From assembly GCA_020073265.1 (NCBI GenBank), contig JAIQFN010000044.1, positions 1 to 48,544 of the forward strand: DNA of 48,544 nt. The letters run 5' to 3'. A program made the translations under genes and the position numbers. The stretch is from Terriglobia bacterium (lineage in GTDB: Bacteria > Acidobacteriota > Terriglobia > Bryobacterales > Bryobacteraceae). How positions within the stretch are numbered: the stretch's first letter is position 1; each line of letters starts with the position of its first letter. Below the pieces are notes generated by a model. That model saw only the letters and a program-made list of their open reading frames with translations. It was not told the origin of the DNA and did no database searches. Of the stretch, positions 7,401 through 15,361 are shown one piece after another.

Positions 7401-8740
7401 TGTTTTCCGCGGCTCAGGCCTAGCGCGCGAATCCGCTTGTGCAGGTTGGTGCGCTCCATACCCAGCGCCCGGGCCGCCCCGGACACATTCCAGTTGGTCT
7501 CGTCCAGCGCCTTGAGGATGTGCTCGCGCTCGGCGGTTTCGCGCGCCTCCTTCAGATTCGACTTGGGGGCCGACCCCTGTGCCAGCCGGATCTCCACTGG
7601 AACCGAGTCCAGCGTCAGCACGTTGCCGGTCGTCAGAATGGCCATGCGCTCGATGATGTTGCGCAACTCGCGGGCGTTTCCGGGCCAGGAATAGGCCTCA
7701 AGTATTTCATAAGTTTCAGGATCTATCTTCTTGGAATGAAAGTTGTTGCGAGTGCAGAAATCGTCCAGGAAATAGTCCGCCATGGGAGCGATGTCCTGCG
7801 GCCGCTCGCGCAGCGAGGGAACGCGAATGGGAACGACGCACAGCCGGTAGTAGAGGTCTTCGCGGAACTTCTGCTGCGCCACCAGCTCGGTGAGATTGCG
7901 ATTGGTGGCCGCTACGACGCGGACGGCCACGCGAATCGGCTCCTCGCCGCCGACGCGATGGAACTCGCCCTCCTGCAGGACGCGCAGCAGCTTGGCTTGG
8001 GAGCCGGCGTGCAGGTCGCCGACCTCGTCGAGAAAGATGGTGCCGCCGTCGGCCAACTCGAACTTGCCCTTACGGGTTGAGATGGCTCCGGTGAAAGCGC
8101 CTTTCTCGTGACCGAAGAGTTCGCTCTCAAGCAACTCCGAGGGAATGGCGGCGCAGTTCACCTTGACGAACGGGCCGTTGGAGAACGGGCTCTCGCGATG
8201 GATGTGCGCCGCCAGCAGTTCCTTGCCGGTGCCGGACTCGCCGCTAATCAGGATGCGGGCATCCGAGCGCGCCGCCATGGAGGCCTGTTCGACCACGCGC
8301 AGGAAGGCAGGGCTGGAGCCGATCATTTTCGTGCCGCTGCCCACCAACTCGCGCAGGCGCTCGTTTTCGCGGCGCAGGGTAACTTGCTCAAGGGCGTTTT
8401 TGAGCGACAGCAGGACCTTGTCGCGCCCGAGCGGCTTTTCGAGAAAATCGAATGCGCCGGCGCGCGTGGCCTCCACGGCCTCGGCGATGGTTCCGTGGCC
8501 GGAGATCATGATGGCCGGGGCGGCGCAATAGCGCTCGCGCAATTGGCGCAGCAGATCGATCCCGCTGCCGTCGGGAAGCCGGACGTCCAGCAGCAGCGCG
8601 TCGGCGGCGGGGGCGGCCTTCTTCGCGTCCGCGATGGTTCGGGCGATGGTGACCGCGTAGCCTTCGCGTTCCAGTATCAGGCGGAGCGAGCTGCCGATAT
8701 TGGGCTCGTCGTCGAGAACCAGGATGCGTTGGGTGGGCAT
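7397..8740 (-). CDS. NtrC/NtrX-family sigma-54-dependent response regulator
   Basis: A 447-residue activator with three domains. The receiver (residues 1-125) has the acidic pair D10-D11, phospho-acceptor D52 (LLLDVRLPDGSG) and a conserved Lys in EKPLGRDK. The AAA+ domain (about 140-375) has Walker A GESGTGKE and GAFTGA, the loop that contacts sigma-54, plus the Walker B-like GGTIFLDEVGDL and FREDLYYRL. The C-terminus carries a Fis-type helix-turn-helix (NVSGAARALGMERTNLHKR). It would activate sigma-54 promoters after phosphorylation, presumably by the kinase encoded two genes upstream. The start lies 2 bases after the VWA gene's stop, so it is the last gene of a coupled operon. A consensus sigma-54 site elsewhere in this window (34161-34176) is a candidate target, by inference. 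Confidence 0.93.
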   Translation of the reverse strand: MPTQRILVLDDEPNIGSSLRLILEREGYAVTIARTIADAKKAAPAADALLLDVRLPDGSGIDLLRQLRERYCAAPAIMISGHGTIAEAVEATRAGAFDFLEKPLGRDKVLLSLKNALEQVTLRRENERLRELVGSGTKMIGSSPAFLRVVEQASMAARSDARILISGESGTGKELLAAHIHRESPFSNGPFVKVNCAAIPSELLESELFGHEKGAFTGAISTRKGKFELADGGTIFLDEVGDLHAGSQAKLLRVLQEGEFHRVGGEEPIRVAVRVVAATNRNLTELVAQQKFREDLYYRLCVVPIRVPSLRERPQDIAPMADYFLDDFCTRNNFHSKKIDPETYEILEAYSWPGNARELRNIIERMAILTTGNVLTLDSVPVEIRLAQGSAPKSNLKEARETAEREHILKALDETNWNVSGAARALGMERTNLHKRIRALGLSRGKH

Positions 8741-8742
8741 TT

Positions 8743-9819
8743 CTAATGAGCGGCGGTGTCGGCCGCGGAGTCCTCCGTCGTGACCCAGTAGCCGGGCCGC
8801 GAGCGAACTTCCATTCCGGGCCGGCTCAGCGCCACTCGAATGCTATGGTAGCCGCCTTCGGACGCTTGGGACGGCGTGTAGCTCAGCAGATACTGGCCGT
8901 GGATTTCCTTGCCTATTTTGAGGACTGCCTCCTCAAGCGAGTGCCGCTTGAGGAAAGGATACTGTTCGCCGCCGGAATAACGCGTGAGCACGGACAGCGG
9001 GTTTTCGATCACCAGGTTCTTGGAGTCATTGTAGATCTCCTTGATCAGCGCCAGGATGTCGAGGGACAGGGCGGTTCCGACGGGGCCGCCGGAGGCGGGG
9101 AGGAAGATCTGCTTGACGGCGTGCGCACGCGAGATGTCCAGCGAATAGATCAGGATGTTGTTCAATTCCGCTTCCGAAACCACGTCGCGCAGTTTGCTTT
9201 CGCTGCCCTGATCGCGGGTCTCGGAGATCAGCAGCAGGATGCGGCGGCGGCCTTCGGGACGCTGCTTGAGCAGATGGATGGCTTCGAGCGCGGCGTCGAT
9301 CAGGTGGCTGCTCGAGTAGGAGAACTCGATGTGCCGCAGCGTTTGGGTGATGCGGCCGAGGTCGCTCGAGAAGCCCTGCACCAAGTGCACGCGCTGGTCG
9401 AAGGTCAGGATGGCCGCTTCCCCGCCCTCGCCGACCACCAGCGTTCCCAGCAGCGGTCCTAGCTCCTGGATGCGCGGCTGGATGGCTTCGACGGTAAGGT
9501 TGGTCTGGATGGCGACGGCCAGGGAGATGGGGAGAAAATCGGCGTCCTCATAGATTTTCTGCGGGATGTTGTTGTCGAAGAGCGTGAAGTCGGCCGCGGT
9601 CAGGCCGTTGACGAACCTTCCGTGGTCGGTCACGGAGGTGGGAGCGATCACCAAGCGGACGGGGACGCGAACGCGGAGATCCTGGGCTGGGAGAAGAGGG
9701 GACAGGACCAGCAAGACCGAGACCCCGATGGCGGCGTGGCGCACCAAGCGTTCACACGAGTGTGAACGCGGCACGCACGAGTGCGTGCGCCACGTCTTAA
9801 GCCGCGGGGAGCAGGACAC
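8743..9819 (-). CDS. Secreted VWFA-related protein (acidobacterial TIGR03436 type)
   Basis: A 358-residue frame with a hydrophobic export segment (AAIGVSVLLVLSPLLPAQ, about residues 29-46) followed by a von Willebrand A-like domain. The N-terminal strand RLVIAPTSVTDHGRFVNGL and the LTAADFTLFDN pattern are typical of the acidobacterial family, whose function is unknown. Two starts are possible: GTG at 9819, preceded by GGGAGGAG inside the kinase gene, or GTG at 9742-9744. I took the first because of its ribosome site. That start makes about 20 residues of the leader come from a palindromic repeat (9735-9794). The gene is inserted between a kinase and its likely response regulator, suggesting an envelope-located partner of that pair. 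Confidence 0.8.
   Translation of the reverse strand: MSCSPRLKTWRTHSCVPRSHSCERLVRHAAIGVSVLLVLSPLLPAQDLRVRVPVRLVIAPTSVTDHGRFVNGLTAADFTLFDNNIPQKIYEDADFLPISLAVAIQTNLTVEAIQPRIQELGPLLGTLVVGEGGEAAILTFDQRVHLVQGFSSDLGRITQTLRHIEFSYSSSHLIDAALEAIHLLKQRPEGRRRILLLISETRDQGSESKLRDVVSEAELNNILIYSLDISRAHAVKQIFLPASGGPVGTALSLDILALIKEIYNDSKNLVIENPLSVLTRYSGGEQYPFLKRHSLEEAVLKIGKEIHGQYLLSYTPSQASEGGYHSIRVALSRPGMEVRSRPGYWVTTEDSAADTAAH
9735..9794. repeat. 60-base palindromic repeat with two internal hairpins
   Basis: Outer inverted arms CGTGGCGC and GCGCCACG enclose two perfect hairpins: GTTCACAC-GA-GTGTGAAC and GCACGCAC-GA-GTGCGTGC. The element lies between the end of the kinase gene (9797) and the VWA export segment. 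It is 60 bases long, a multiple of three, and is read in frame as THSCVPRSHSCE-like residues if the upstream GTG is used. A shorter related copy is at 28364-28388 (shared GTGGCGCACGC and CTCGTGCG). This resembles REP/MITE-like dispersed palindromes. Confidence 0.75.
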
Positions 9820-11182
9820 GAAACGCCGCTCCTCCCAGCTCGCCAGGGACCAGAAGAATGTCGCCGCCCGCCAGCAGCGCGCTCTTGCGTGCGATCGACA
9901 GCCCTAGTCCCATACCGCCGCGCTTGAACGAGATGGTGGGTTCAAACAGCGTGCTGCGCGCTTGCGCGTTCAGGCCCGGGCCGGAGTCGTGCACTTCGAT
10001 CGACACTCTGCCGCTCTCGGCCGCGGTCACTCCCAGAACCACTCCGCCAGGATTCACCGCCTGGGCGGCGTTCTCCAAGAGGTTGGTGAGCACGCCCTTG
10101 ATGAGATCTTCGTCGGCGTAGACTTTGGGGACTCCCGGCGCCAGGCGCGTGCTGTAAACCACTTCCGGATGGGCGGCCCGAAGCAAGGCGATGCGCTCTT
10201 CGAGCAGCGCATTGACGTCCAGCGGCTTGGGCGAGATGGGCGGTTCGCTCGATAACTCGGAAAACGCGCGCACGCGCCGCTCCAGGCTGGACACTTCGTC
10301 CACCACGATTTGAGCGGCCTGCTGGTAGAACTCGCCGCCCACGCCCGATTGCCGGGCGGCGATTTCTTCCATGGTGAGGCGGATGGGCGTGAGCGAGTTC
10401 TTCACCTCGTGCGCCATCTTGCGCGCCAGCGCCTGCCAGCTTTCCAGGCGCGTCACGTAGACCAGGCGCTCCTGGGATTGCTTGAGCTCATCGGCCATAT
10501 TGTTGAAGGCCCGGATGGCGGCGCCGATCTCGTCGTTGCGCGACGCTGAGACGCGATGCTCCAGATTCCCGGCCGCGACTTCGGACAGCCCGGTGGTGAG
10601 TTGACGGATGGGCCTGGCGATGCGATGCGCGAAATAGGTCAGCGCCACAAACGCGATGATCCAGATGGCCGCGGTCAGTCCCAGGAAGGTGTAGGTGAAG
10701 CCGCGCCGGAGATCGCGTGAGTTTTCGTCGGCCACGCGGGCGCGGGCCTGAGCGTATTCGGCCTGCAGATCCAGCATCCCGACGCCGTGCAACGAAGTGG
10801 AGTACACCCAGATGTCGTCGCCATGCCGCACCAGGTAATCCAGCCGGTCGCCGCCTTGGCCGCCGTAGGCAAAGTGCTCCGCTTCGCCGCTCGAGAAAAA
10901 TTCCTTTACCGCAGCGGGCCACTGATCGCGGCCAGCAGCGAGGAAGCGCTGGGGCGTGACGCGACCCAGCGCGGCGTCCTGGCGGAGCGACTCGCGCGAC
11001 CGTTGGTACAGCTCGCGGCCGGTCTTCTCCAGCGATTTCGAAAGGCGGTCCAGCTCGGCGGTGGACGTCCAGCGCGTCACGGCGCTCGAAGCGGCCACTA
11101 CGAAGATCCAGGTGCTCAGCGCGAGCGGCGCCAGCGTGGCCACGGCGAAGATCAGGATCAGCCGATTGCGCAGGCGGTTCAT
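9797..11182 (-). CDS. NtrY-like membrane sensor histidine kinase
   Basis: A 461-residue inner-membrane kinase. Transmembrane helices lie at about residues 7-30 and 162-184 and flank a periplasmic sensor of about 130 residues. A HAMP domain follows (about 186-238: RPIRQLTTGLSEVAAGNLEHRV). The phospho-acceptor is His258 in KMAHEVKNSLTPIRL, the HExKN form typical of NtrY-type kinases. The ATP-binding domain carries the N-box NLLENAAQAV, DSGPGLN and GGMGLGLSIARK. The frame is open far upstream, but ATG at 11180-11182 gives a proper first helix and overlaps the DUF4390 stop (ATGA). It presumably phosphorylates the NtrX-like regulator of the same operon; the periplasmic signal is unknown. Confidence 0.92.
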   Translation of the reverse strand: MNRLRNRLILIFAVATLAPLALSTWIFVVAASSAVTRWTSTAELDRLSKSLEKTGRELYQRSRESLRQDAALGRVTPQRFLAAGRDQWPAAVKEFFSSGEAEHFAYGGQGGDRLDYLVRHGDDIWVYSTSLHGVGMLDLQAEYAQARARVADENSRDLRRGFTYTFLGLTAAIWIIAFVALTYFAHRIARPIRQLTTGLSEVAAGNLEHRVSASRNDEIGAAIRAFNNMADELKQSQERLVYVTRLESWQALARKMAHEVKNSLTPIRLTMEEIAARQSGVGGEFYQQAAQIVVDEVSSLERRVRAFSELSSEPPISPKPLDVNALLEERIALLRAAHPEVVYSTRLAPGVPKVYADEDLIKGVLTNLLENAAQAVNPGGVVLGVTAAESGRVSIEVHDSGPGLNAQARSTLFEPTISFKRGGMGLGLSIARKSALLAGGDILLVPGELGGAAFRVLLPAA

Positions 11183-11784
11183 GGCTTCGATTCGGGAAGA
11201 TGAAACGCGGCCGACTCCAGCGTCCAATGGTCCTGCTGGGAGCGCGGCGGCCGGCTGAAGAGCTCGATGAGGGTGGTGATGCTGATGCCGGGATCGGGAC
11301 CCGCCAGAGCCGATCCGCGCTGCTCGACACTGCGTATTTCCAGGCGCGCCCACAATTCCGTGCCCTCGGGCAGCGTCGCCGCGGGCAGCACAATGTTGTC
11401 CACGCACCAGGCCTCGGCCGCGTTGGCCGAAAGACTCAGGCCGGACTTGCGGAAATCGCGCAGCCTGACCACCGAAAATTTCTGCTGCCACACGTCGTAG
11501 CTGACGGTGAAGCGCTCGAAGGCCCGCGCGATCACGTTGCTCTTCGATCCGGCCGAGACGGTGAATTGAAAATCGAACGGAATCGCGGCTCCGTCGTGCA
11601 GACGCTCCAGCGTCTTGCCGGTCAGGAAATGCAGGCGCGGCGCAAGCACGTGCATTTCATTCGAGGCGCGGCGGATGAAGAGGTCCTGGCTGGACACACT
11701 CATGCCGACCACTTCCAGACAAATCAGCGCAGCCAGAACCCACTGCGCCGCCCGTAGCTCGATCCGTTCGCGCCGGATGGTCAA
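11179..11784 (-). CDS. Secreted DUF4390 protein
   Basis: A 201-residue exported protein of the DUF4390 type. A hydrophobic leader (AAQWVLAALICLEVVGMSV) ends near SSQ. The body has the family's FDFQFTVSAGSKS and ERFTVSYDVWQQKFSVVRL region and a late LIELFSRPP segment. DUF4390 genes are commonly found just before ntrY-ntrX pairs in other bacteria, which fits here. There is no ATG before the leader. A TTG at 11782-11784 overlaps the preceding gene's TGA (TTGA), giving a 4-base coupling, so I chose it. Its own stop overlaps the kinase ATG. It is probably a periplasmic or membrane-associated input factor for the kinase; that is inference from gene order. Confidence 0.75.
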   Translation of the reverse strand: MTIRRERIELRAAQWVLAALICLEVVGMSVSSQDLFIRRASNEMHVLAPRLHFLTGKTLERLHDGAAIPFDFQFTVSAGSKSNVIARAFERFTVSYDVWQQKFSVVRLRDFRKSGLSLSANAAEAWCVDNIVLPAATLPEGTELWARLEIRSVEQRGSALAGPDPGISITTLIELFSRPPRSQQDHWTLESAAFHLPESKP

Positions 11785-13142
11785 AAATTCATTCCCGCAA
11801 TCAACACCGGTTCGACGCGGCCCTGCCGGAGCGGGAAGGCCACCGCCAGTAAAAAAGCGCCTTTCTGGAACAGGCCCAGGCCGCCCGAAATTCCGACACC
11901 GACCGACTGTTTCAGCTCCGGCGAATTGCCTTGATTCCACACCGAACCGGTGTCGTAGAATACCCGCATAATATGGTACCCATAAGTGACGGACGCGTAG
12001 GCCAACCGGTTTCCGCCAAGCGGATCCAACTGGTACTTGTTCCAGCCCCGCAGCAGGCTGCTGTTGCCCAGCACGAAGCGCTCGAATAGCGGTGCGTGGC
12101 CATAGATCAGGCCCAGCGCCAGCGCCACTTCGACGAATTGACGGTTGTGGGTATAGTCGTATCGAGCATTGACCGAGTGCCGTGTATAGCCCAAGTCCGA
12201 GCCAAGCGATTTGGTGGCCGCGCGCAGGCTGTAACCTGCATCCAACTCCTGAATGGTGGCGCCGGAACCTTCCCAACGCTGGTGATAGCGCAGAGTATTT
12301 ATCACCGCGTTGGCCGATTCCGATCGCGCGGCCGAAGATTCGGGTTCGAGCTGTTCGAAGCTCATCCCCACCCTCAGTGTCAGCGGCTTAGCCAGGACAA
12401 AGGTGGCGCTGGGCTCAAAGTTCAGACGGGAACGATAAGCGCCAGCGCCGAGGGAAGAAGAGTCTACTAACGCACTGTCATCCAAAGCGAGACGTGTGGA
12501 GCGATCGTACTGTTCGTGAAAACTGTCGAATTCGAAGCCCAGCCGGATGCGGTCGGTCGCCAGCGAGAGGCGCTCGTATTTGGCCTTGATTCCGGCGATG
12601 CCTTCCGCGAGCGTGTCGCGGTCGCTCAGCAAAGAGAAGCTGAAAGCGTTTGCGCCGATGGTGGCGCCGGCTTCACCGATGGCGGTCCAACCCTGCTGGG
12701 AATTGTAAGCGAACTTGGGAATCGAAAGATCGAAGCTGCTTTTGCCGCGGTCCACCTGCAGCAGAACTTTGATGGATTCAGGCGATCCCCCGCGGTCCAG
12801 CCGGAAGGTGACGTCGTGCGCCCGCAGTTCGCCGCGGACCCGGCTCACCAGGCTGTTCAACGCCTCCGTGTTCAGCTTGGCTCCGATCAACTGCTGCATC
12901 TGTTCCAGCACGGATCGGCTGAGCTTGTAGTGGCCGGGGCCGACGAATCCAATGCTCTCGATGGTGTAGCGGGAGTTGACGTTCAGATCGCCGGAGCGCT
13001 CTTCGCTCGAACCGTCACCGGGGGATTGGATGGGCTGGGCGAACAGCGCCGAGGCCGCTAGGAACAGGAGCAGGACACGCGTCACGCTGGGTCCTGAAAG
13101 CACTCGCCGGGCCATTGGGAAACTATTGAAAACACTACGCAA
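11781..13142 (-). CDS. BamA/TamA-like (D15 surface antigen) outer-membrane protein
   Basis: A 453-residue outer-membrane protein. A signal peptide (VTRVLLLFLAASALFAQ) precedes a single POTRA-like segment (YTIESIGFVGPGHYKLSRS to about residue 130). About 300 residues of beta-barrel follow. The barrel contains FVLGNSSLLRGWNKYQ, the counterpart of the (V/L)RG(F/Y/W) loop-6 motif of the Omp85 superfamily, and ends in MNF. It is much shorter than BamA (one POTRA instead of five), so it is a TamA/FhaC/patatin-type relative and not the essential BamA. I chose TTG 13140-13142 because AGGGAGGT (13149-13156) lies 6 bases before it; ATG at 13115 and GTG at 13085 are alternatives. Its 3' end overlaps the DUF4390 start. 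Confidence 0.78.
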   Translation of the reverse strand: MRSVFNSFPMARRVLSGPSVTRVLLLFLAASALFAQPIQSPGDGSSEERSGDLNVNSRYTIESIGFVGPGHYKLSRSVLEQMQQLIGAKLNTEALNSLVSRVRGELRAHDVTFRLDRGGSPESIKVLLQVDRGKSSFDLSIPKFAYNSQQGWTAIGEAGATIGANAFSFSLLSDRDTLAEGIAGIKAKYERLSLATDRIRLGFEFDSFHEQYDRSTRLALDDSALVDSSSLGAGAYRSRLNFEPSATFVLAKPLTLRVGMSFEQLEPESSAARSESANAVINTLRYHQRWEGSGATIQELDAGYSLRAATKSLGSDLGYTRHSVNARYDYTHNRQFVEVALALGLIYGHAPLFERFVLGNSSLLRGWNKYQLDPLGGNRLAYASVTYGYHIMRVFYDTGSVWNQGNSPELKQSVGVGISGGLGLFQKGAFLLAVAFPLRQGRVEPVLIAGMNF

Positions 13143-13148
13143 TCCTGG

Positions 13149-13156
13149 ACCTCCCT
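13149..13156 (-). promoter_or_regulatory. Strong ribosome binding site selecting a TTG start
   Basis: AGGGAGGT on the minus strand, 6 bases before TTG at 13140-13142. It is a better match to anti-SD than anything preceding the later ATG (13115) or GTG (13085), so it decides the start of the Omp85-like protein and of the coupled operon. Confidence 0.6.
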
Positions 13157-13210
13157 TGTGACCCGCCCGCACAGGTGTGCCGGTGAAAAACAGCGGCACG
13201 CCGACGGTCA

Positions 13211-13663
13211 TCATCGGAGCCACTTGGTCATGACATCTCGTTGGTGAGCCTGGAATCCACTGCGACGGTAAAGATGAATCGCAGGGTTGCCTCGGCTCAC
13301 CTGCAGGTGCAACGCGCAGGCTCCCGACTGGCGGGCCAGTTCCTCGGCCAGGCGCAAAGCTTCTCCGCCGATGCCTTTCCCGCGATAGGGAGCTTGAACG
13401 AAGAACTCGTCCACCCAGGCGCCTTTTCCTCCAAATTCGACGCTGTAGTCGAAGCAGAGGAAGATGTATCCGATGGGCCGGCCGGCGTCGCAAATCAGCC
13501 AGGCTGATCCAACGCCAGGATCCTCCAGCAGTACCTGCAAGGAACGGCGCACCTCGGGTTCATCGAACGGCACCGACCACGGATCTTCGACCTGGAAGGC
13601 GCGCATGAGACGCAGGATGCTTTCGGCATCCGATGGCTGAGCCGCCCGGTAGCTGATCGACAT
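13211..13663 (-). CDS. GNAT-family N-acetyltransferase
   Basis: A 150-residue GCN5-related acyltransferase that would transfer acetyl from acetyl-CoA to an amine. Motif A, which binds the CoA pyrophosphate, is FVQAPYRGKGIGGEAL (about residues 88-103), followed by the conserved ALHLQVSRGNPAIHLYRRSGF motif B region with its Tyr. The acceptor is unknown; ribosomal protein, amino acid and antibiotic acetylation all occur in the family. It sits between the Crp/Fnr regulator (36-base gap) and the Omp85-like operon on the same strand. Confidence 0.88.
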   Translation of the reverse strand: MSISYRAAQPSDAESILRLMRAFQVEDPWSVPFDEPEVRRSLQVLLEDPGVGSAWLICDAGRPIGYIFLCFDYSVEFGGKGAWVDEFFVQAPYRGKGIGGEALRLAEELARQSGACALHLQVSRGNPAIHLYRRSGFQAHQRDVMTKWLR

Positions 13664-13699
13664 TCGGCTTGTGAGTCCAGCGCGGCGGTGTTGCGCCGG

Positions 13700-14389
13700 T
13701 CAGGAGACTTTGGCGGCCTGCGACTGATGGTTGGCCGCGGCTAGCACGCCGTCGATCGATGGCACGATCAACTGGCGGCGGCCCAGACGGATGACGCCGC
13801 GGCGCGCCAGCGAGTTCAGAGTGGTGGAAGTGGTCTCGCGAGTGGCGCCGATCAGGCTGGCCAGTTCGCCCTGCGACAGCGGAATCGAATACTCGTTTCC
13901 GTTCGAGCGGGCGCCGAAGGTGCGGGCCAGTTCAGCCATGTAATAGAGGATGCGATATTCGACGTCGCGCAGGCACAGCAGCTCGATTTTCTTCTCCAGC
14001 TGGCGCTTGCGAGCCGCCAGGAATCCGGAAAATTCGCGCCACAGGTCCGGATGCTTTTCACAAACGCGCAGGAATAAATCGCGCGGGATGGTGAAAATGA
14101 TGCCTTCCAGCAGGACTTCGGCGGCTACGGTGCGGCTCTGCTCGCCGGCGATGGCCTGCTCGCCAAACAGCTCGCCGGGCGCGACGATCTGCAGGATGAT
14201 CTCCTTGTTATCGTCGCCTCGCTTGTAGATTTTGACCAAGCCGGTCTCGACGAAGAAGAGCGTGTCGGCCGGACTGCCCTCCGAGTAAATGGTTGCGAAC
14301 CGCCGGTTGGGGGAGAACCGCGTAACCCCCTCTTGGTTGATCAACTCGTTGCGCACGGCGGCCGCCAGTGATGTAGGTAGCGAATCCAT
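13700..14389 (-). CDS. Crp/Fnr-family transcriptional regulator
   Basis: A 229-residue regulator. The N-terminal cyclic-nucleotide-binding-like jelly roll (about residues 20-140) contains IYSEGSPADTLFFVETGLVKIYKR and APGELFGEQAIAGEQSRTVAAE. The latter resembles the phosphate-binding cassette, in which GE and RT bind the nucleotide. A dimerisation helix follows and then a winged helix (LSQGELASLIGATRETTSTTLNSLARRGVI, about 170-200). No N-terminal cysteine cluster is present, so it is not an FeS-type Fnr. Possible effectors are cAMP or another ligand. It lies 53 bases downstream of tyrA on the same strand; targets are unknown. Confidence 0.9.
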   Translation of the reverse strand: MDSLPTSLAAAVRNELINQEGVTRFSPNRRFATIYSEGSPADTLFFVETGLVKIYKRGDDNKEIILQIVAPGELFGEQAIAGEQSRTVAAEVLLEGIIFTIPRDLFLRVCEKHPDLWREFSGFLAARKRQLEKKIELLCLRDVEYRILYYMAELARTFGARSNGNEYSIPLSQGELASLIGATRETTSTTLNSLARRGVIRLGRRQLIVPSIDGVLAAANHQSQAAKVS

Positions 14390-14442
14390 CGAACCTGCTT
14401 ATTATAGTCCTAAAGTCAAGTGAATTGTCATGCAACTTGCAT

Positions 14443-15294
14443 CTAGCTAGTACGTTCCGGGGCTTCTCGCAGCCGCGCGGCAAACTTGGACGCCCGGTCG
14501 AACTGAGCGCGCATAGGCGCCGGCTCGAACTCCCGGCTGAACTCTTCGAGCTTGGCGATGTAGCTGCGCAGGGCCTCCAGGATGGCGCCGCGGTTGGTGG
14601 CCAGGATGTCGCCCCAGATGTCGAAGGAGCTGAGCGCCAGGCGCGTGCTGTCCACTAGAGCCGGACCGAACACGCCGGAATTGGGTTCCGCGCGGCCTTC
14701 CAGAAGCGCGGCCAGGGCGGTGGCGGCGAGTTGCGGAAGATGCGACGTGTAGGCCACGATGCGGTCGTGTTCTTCGGGGCCCAGGACGATCGGTACCGCG
14801 CCGATTTTCTTGATCCAATCCTGTAACTCACGCGCGTTCGGGCGCTCCAGTTCCGCTGGGGAACGCGGAGTCAGCACATAGGGCCGGCCGCGGAACAACC
14901 CCGCCTCAGCCGCTTCGACACCGCGCCGCTCACGTCCCGCCATGGGGTGGCCTCCCAGGAACTGGCCGCGCGACAGCACGGCGGAGGCTCGATCCACAAT
15001 CGCTGTTTTGGTGCTGCCGGCGTCGGTGATGAGCGCGTCCGGCCGGACCCAGGCGTTCAGTTCCGCGAGCGTGTCGAGGATGCGAAGAATCGGCTGCGCC
15101 AGGTAGACCAGGTCCGCCTCGCGCGCGGCTTGCTCGGGGGACGCTCCGCGGTCGATCACTTTGAGTTCCAGCGCCCGCGCCAGCGTCCCGGGCGAACTGA
15201 CACCGATGATTCGACCGGAGAAGCCGGCCTCGCGCAGGGCCAGCGCGAACGAACCGCCGATCAGCCCAACGCCGAAAATCGCAACCGTGTTCAT
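14443..15294 (-). CDS. tyrA: Prephenate/arogenate dehydrogenase
   Basis: A 283-residue NAD(P)-dependent oxidoreductase of tyrosine biosynthesis, converting prephenate to 4-hydroxyphenylpyruvate or arogenate to tyrosine. The Rossmann motif GVGLIGGS is at residues 8-15, ITDAGSTK at 89-97, and the catalytic His116 in LGGHPMAGRE; the later helical part has AYTSHLPQLAA. I chose ATG 15292-15294 instead of the earlier frame start because the Rossmann strand begins immediately after it. There is no fused chorismate mutase or ACT domain. It lies 67 bases downstream of aroF, forming an aromatic amino acid pair. Prephenate versus arogenate specificity cannot be settled by eye. Confidence 0.93.
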   Translation of the reverse strand: MNTVAIFGVGLIGGSFALALREAGFSGRIIGVSSPGTLARALELKVIDRGASPEQAAREADLVYLAQPILRILDTLAELNAWVRPDALITDAGSTKTAIVDRASAVLSRGQFLGGHPMAGRERRGVEAAEAGLFRGRPYVLTPRSPAELERPNARELQDWIKKIGAVPIVLGPEEHDRIVAYTSHLPQLAATALAALLEGRAEPNSGVFGPALVDSTRLALSSFDIWGDILATNRGAILEALRSYIAKLEEFSREFEPAPMRAQFDRASKFAARLREAPERTS

Positions 15295-15361
15295 GCGTGG
15301 CGCAGCCGATCGTGTCTGCAACCGGCTTCCAGCCGGAGCGGGTGTGTGACGCGAGACATGC

